Positions 4,817 to 5,182 of a stretch of 5,182 bases of DNA are shown here, one piece after another (position 1 is the first letter of the stretch; each line of letters begins with the position of its first letter). Under the pieces are notes generated by a model. It searched no databases and was not told where the DNA came from. It worked only from the letters and a program-made list of their open reading frames with translations. This stretch comes from JBDSSS01 sp038224055. Lineage in GTDB: Bacteria > Actinomycetota > Actinomycetes > Actinomycetales > Dermatophilaceae. The position numbers were made by a program, and so were the translations under genes. Location: contig JBBRGO010000237.1 in assembly GCA_038224055.1 (NCBI GenBank), positions 1 to 5,182 of the forward strand, in the 5' to 3' direction.

Positions 4817-5182
4817 GTGACGACGACGGCGATCTTCGGCACCGGGGTGATGGGTCGGACGCTCCTGTCCGGCCTGCTGCGCTCCGGCCGCCCGGCCGGC
4901 GAACTCGTCATCACCGGGCGCACACCCGACCGGGTGGCCGACCTCGGTGCGGAGCTCGGCGTGCGGGTGCTGACCAACGCCGAGGCCGCCGCCGCCGCCG
5001 ACACGCTCGTGCTCTGCGTGAAGCCCCAGGACATGGACGCTCTCGTCGAGGAGATCGCCGGTCACGTCGTCGACGGCAACACGGTCATCTCGCTCGCGGC
5101 CGGGATCACGACCGCGCACCTCGAGGCGCTGCTCCCCGAGGGCACGTCCGTCGTGCGCGTCATGCCGAACACCCCCGCTCTC
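4817..5182 (+). CDS. proC: Pyrroline-5-carboxylate reductase, N-terminal part (cut by right edge)
   Basis: The enzyme reduces P5C to L-proline with NAD(P)H, the last step of proline synthesis, in the cytoplasm. The visible 122 residues are the Rossmann domain: the dinucleotide loop IFGTGVMG (6-13), VITGRTPDR (31-39) after the second strand, where Arg35 could contact an NADP phosphate, LVLCVKPQDM (64-73, the family's conserved VKP motif), VISLAAGI (90-97) and VVRVMPNTPAL (112-122), the family signature at the domain boundary. The C-terminal dimerisation and substrate domain, about 145 more residues in typical ProC, lies beyond the window. GTG start, 4 nt after the proline dehydrogenase stop, with GAAGGG upstream, so the genes are cotranscribed. 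A short alanine run (57-61) is the only compositional oddity. Confidence 0.93.
   Translation, partial: MTTTAIFGTGVMGRTLLSGLLRSGRPAGELVITGRTPDRVADLGAELGVRVLTNAEAAAAADTLVLCVKPQDMDALVEEIAGHVVDGNTVISLAAGITTAHLEALLPEGTSVVRVMPNTPAL

Noticed and set aside
3889..5034. Long minus-strand open frame of 381 codons opposite proline dehydrogenase and proC
   Set aside because: It spans two clear genes on the other strand and their junction, and its sequence is a repetitive mirror of their codons with no family signature.
1..5182. Prophage, insertion sequence, CRISPR, toxin-antitoxin or defence island
   Set aside because: No integrase, transposase, terminal repeats, spaced repeats or small toxin/antitoxin pairs are seen; composition and codon use look uniform across the window.

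Overview
This window is chromosomal DNA of very high GC content from an actinobacterium. The evidence is strong third-position G/C bias, frequent GTG starts (four of seven genes), a predicted F420-dependent oxidoreductase and a predicted mycothiol-type (MDMPI-fold) metalloenzyme, both typical of Actinobacteria. The sequence alone does not fix the genus; a soil or marine Micrococcales-type organism is only a guess. I see no mobile elements, tRNA, rRNA or CRISPR.

Left three quarters (1-3734, minus strand): a tightly packed set of five genes read leftward. In order of transcription they are (1) an MDMPI-fold protein with an intact His/Glu/His metal site; (2) an FMN-dependent alpha-hydroxy-acid oxidising enzyme of the lactate 2-monooxygenase type; (3) a 109-residue TIGR04076-type protein of unknown function, started by a GTG inside the previous stop; (4) a luciferase-like (LLM class) F420-dependent oxidoreductase; and (5) the N-terminus of a probable DUF885 protein that runs off the left edge. 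Junctions are a 4-nt gap, a 4-nt overlap (GTGA), a 1-nt overlap (TGATG) and a 4-nt overlap (ATGA), so this is almost certainly one translationally coupled operon. Three redox or thiol cofactor classes (FMN, F420, probably mycothiol) come together around an uncharacterised small protein. It looks like a small oxidative catabolic or detoxification pathway whose substrate cannot be read from the sequence, and it is the best candidate here for an undescribed system.

Middle (3735-3861): a 127-bp divergent intergenic region holding a TAnnnT-type -10 candidate, a small hairpin, a CCCA repeat and a strong Shine-Dalgarno for the rightward gene.

Right quarter (3862-5182, plus strand): a monofunctional proline dehydrogenase followed after 4 nt by the N-terminal two fifths or so of pyrroline-5-carboxylate reductase (ProC), cut by the right edge. 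These enzymes catalyse opposing steps between proline and pyrroline-5-carboxylate. Pairing them, rather than pairing proline dehydrogenase with P5C dehydrogenase, is the notable point on this side.
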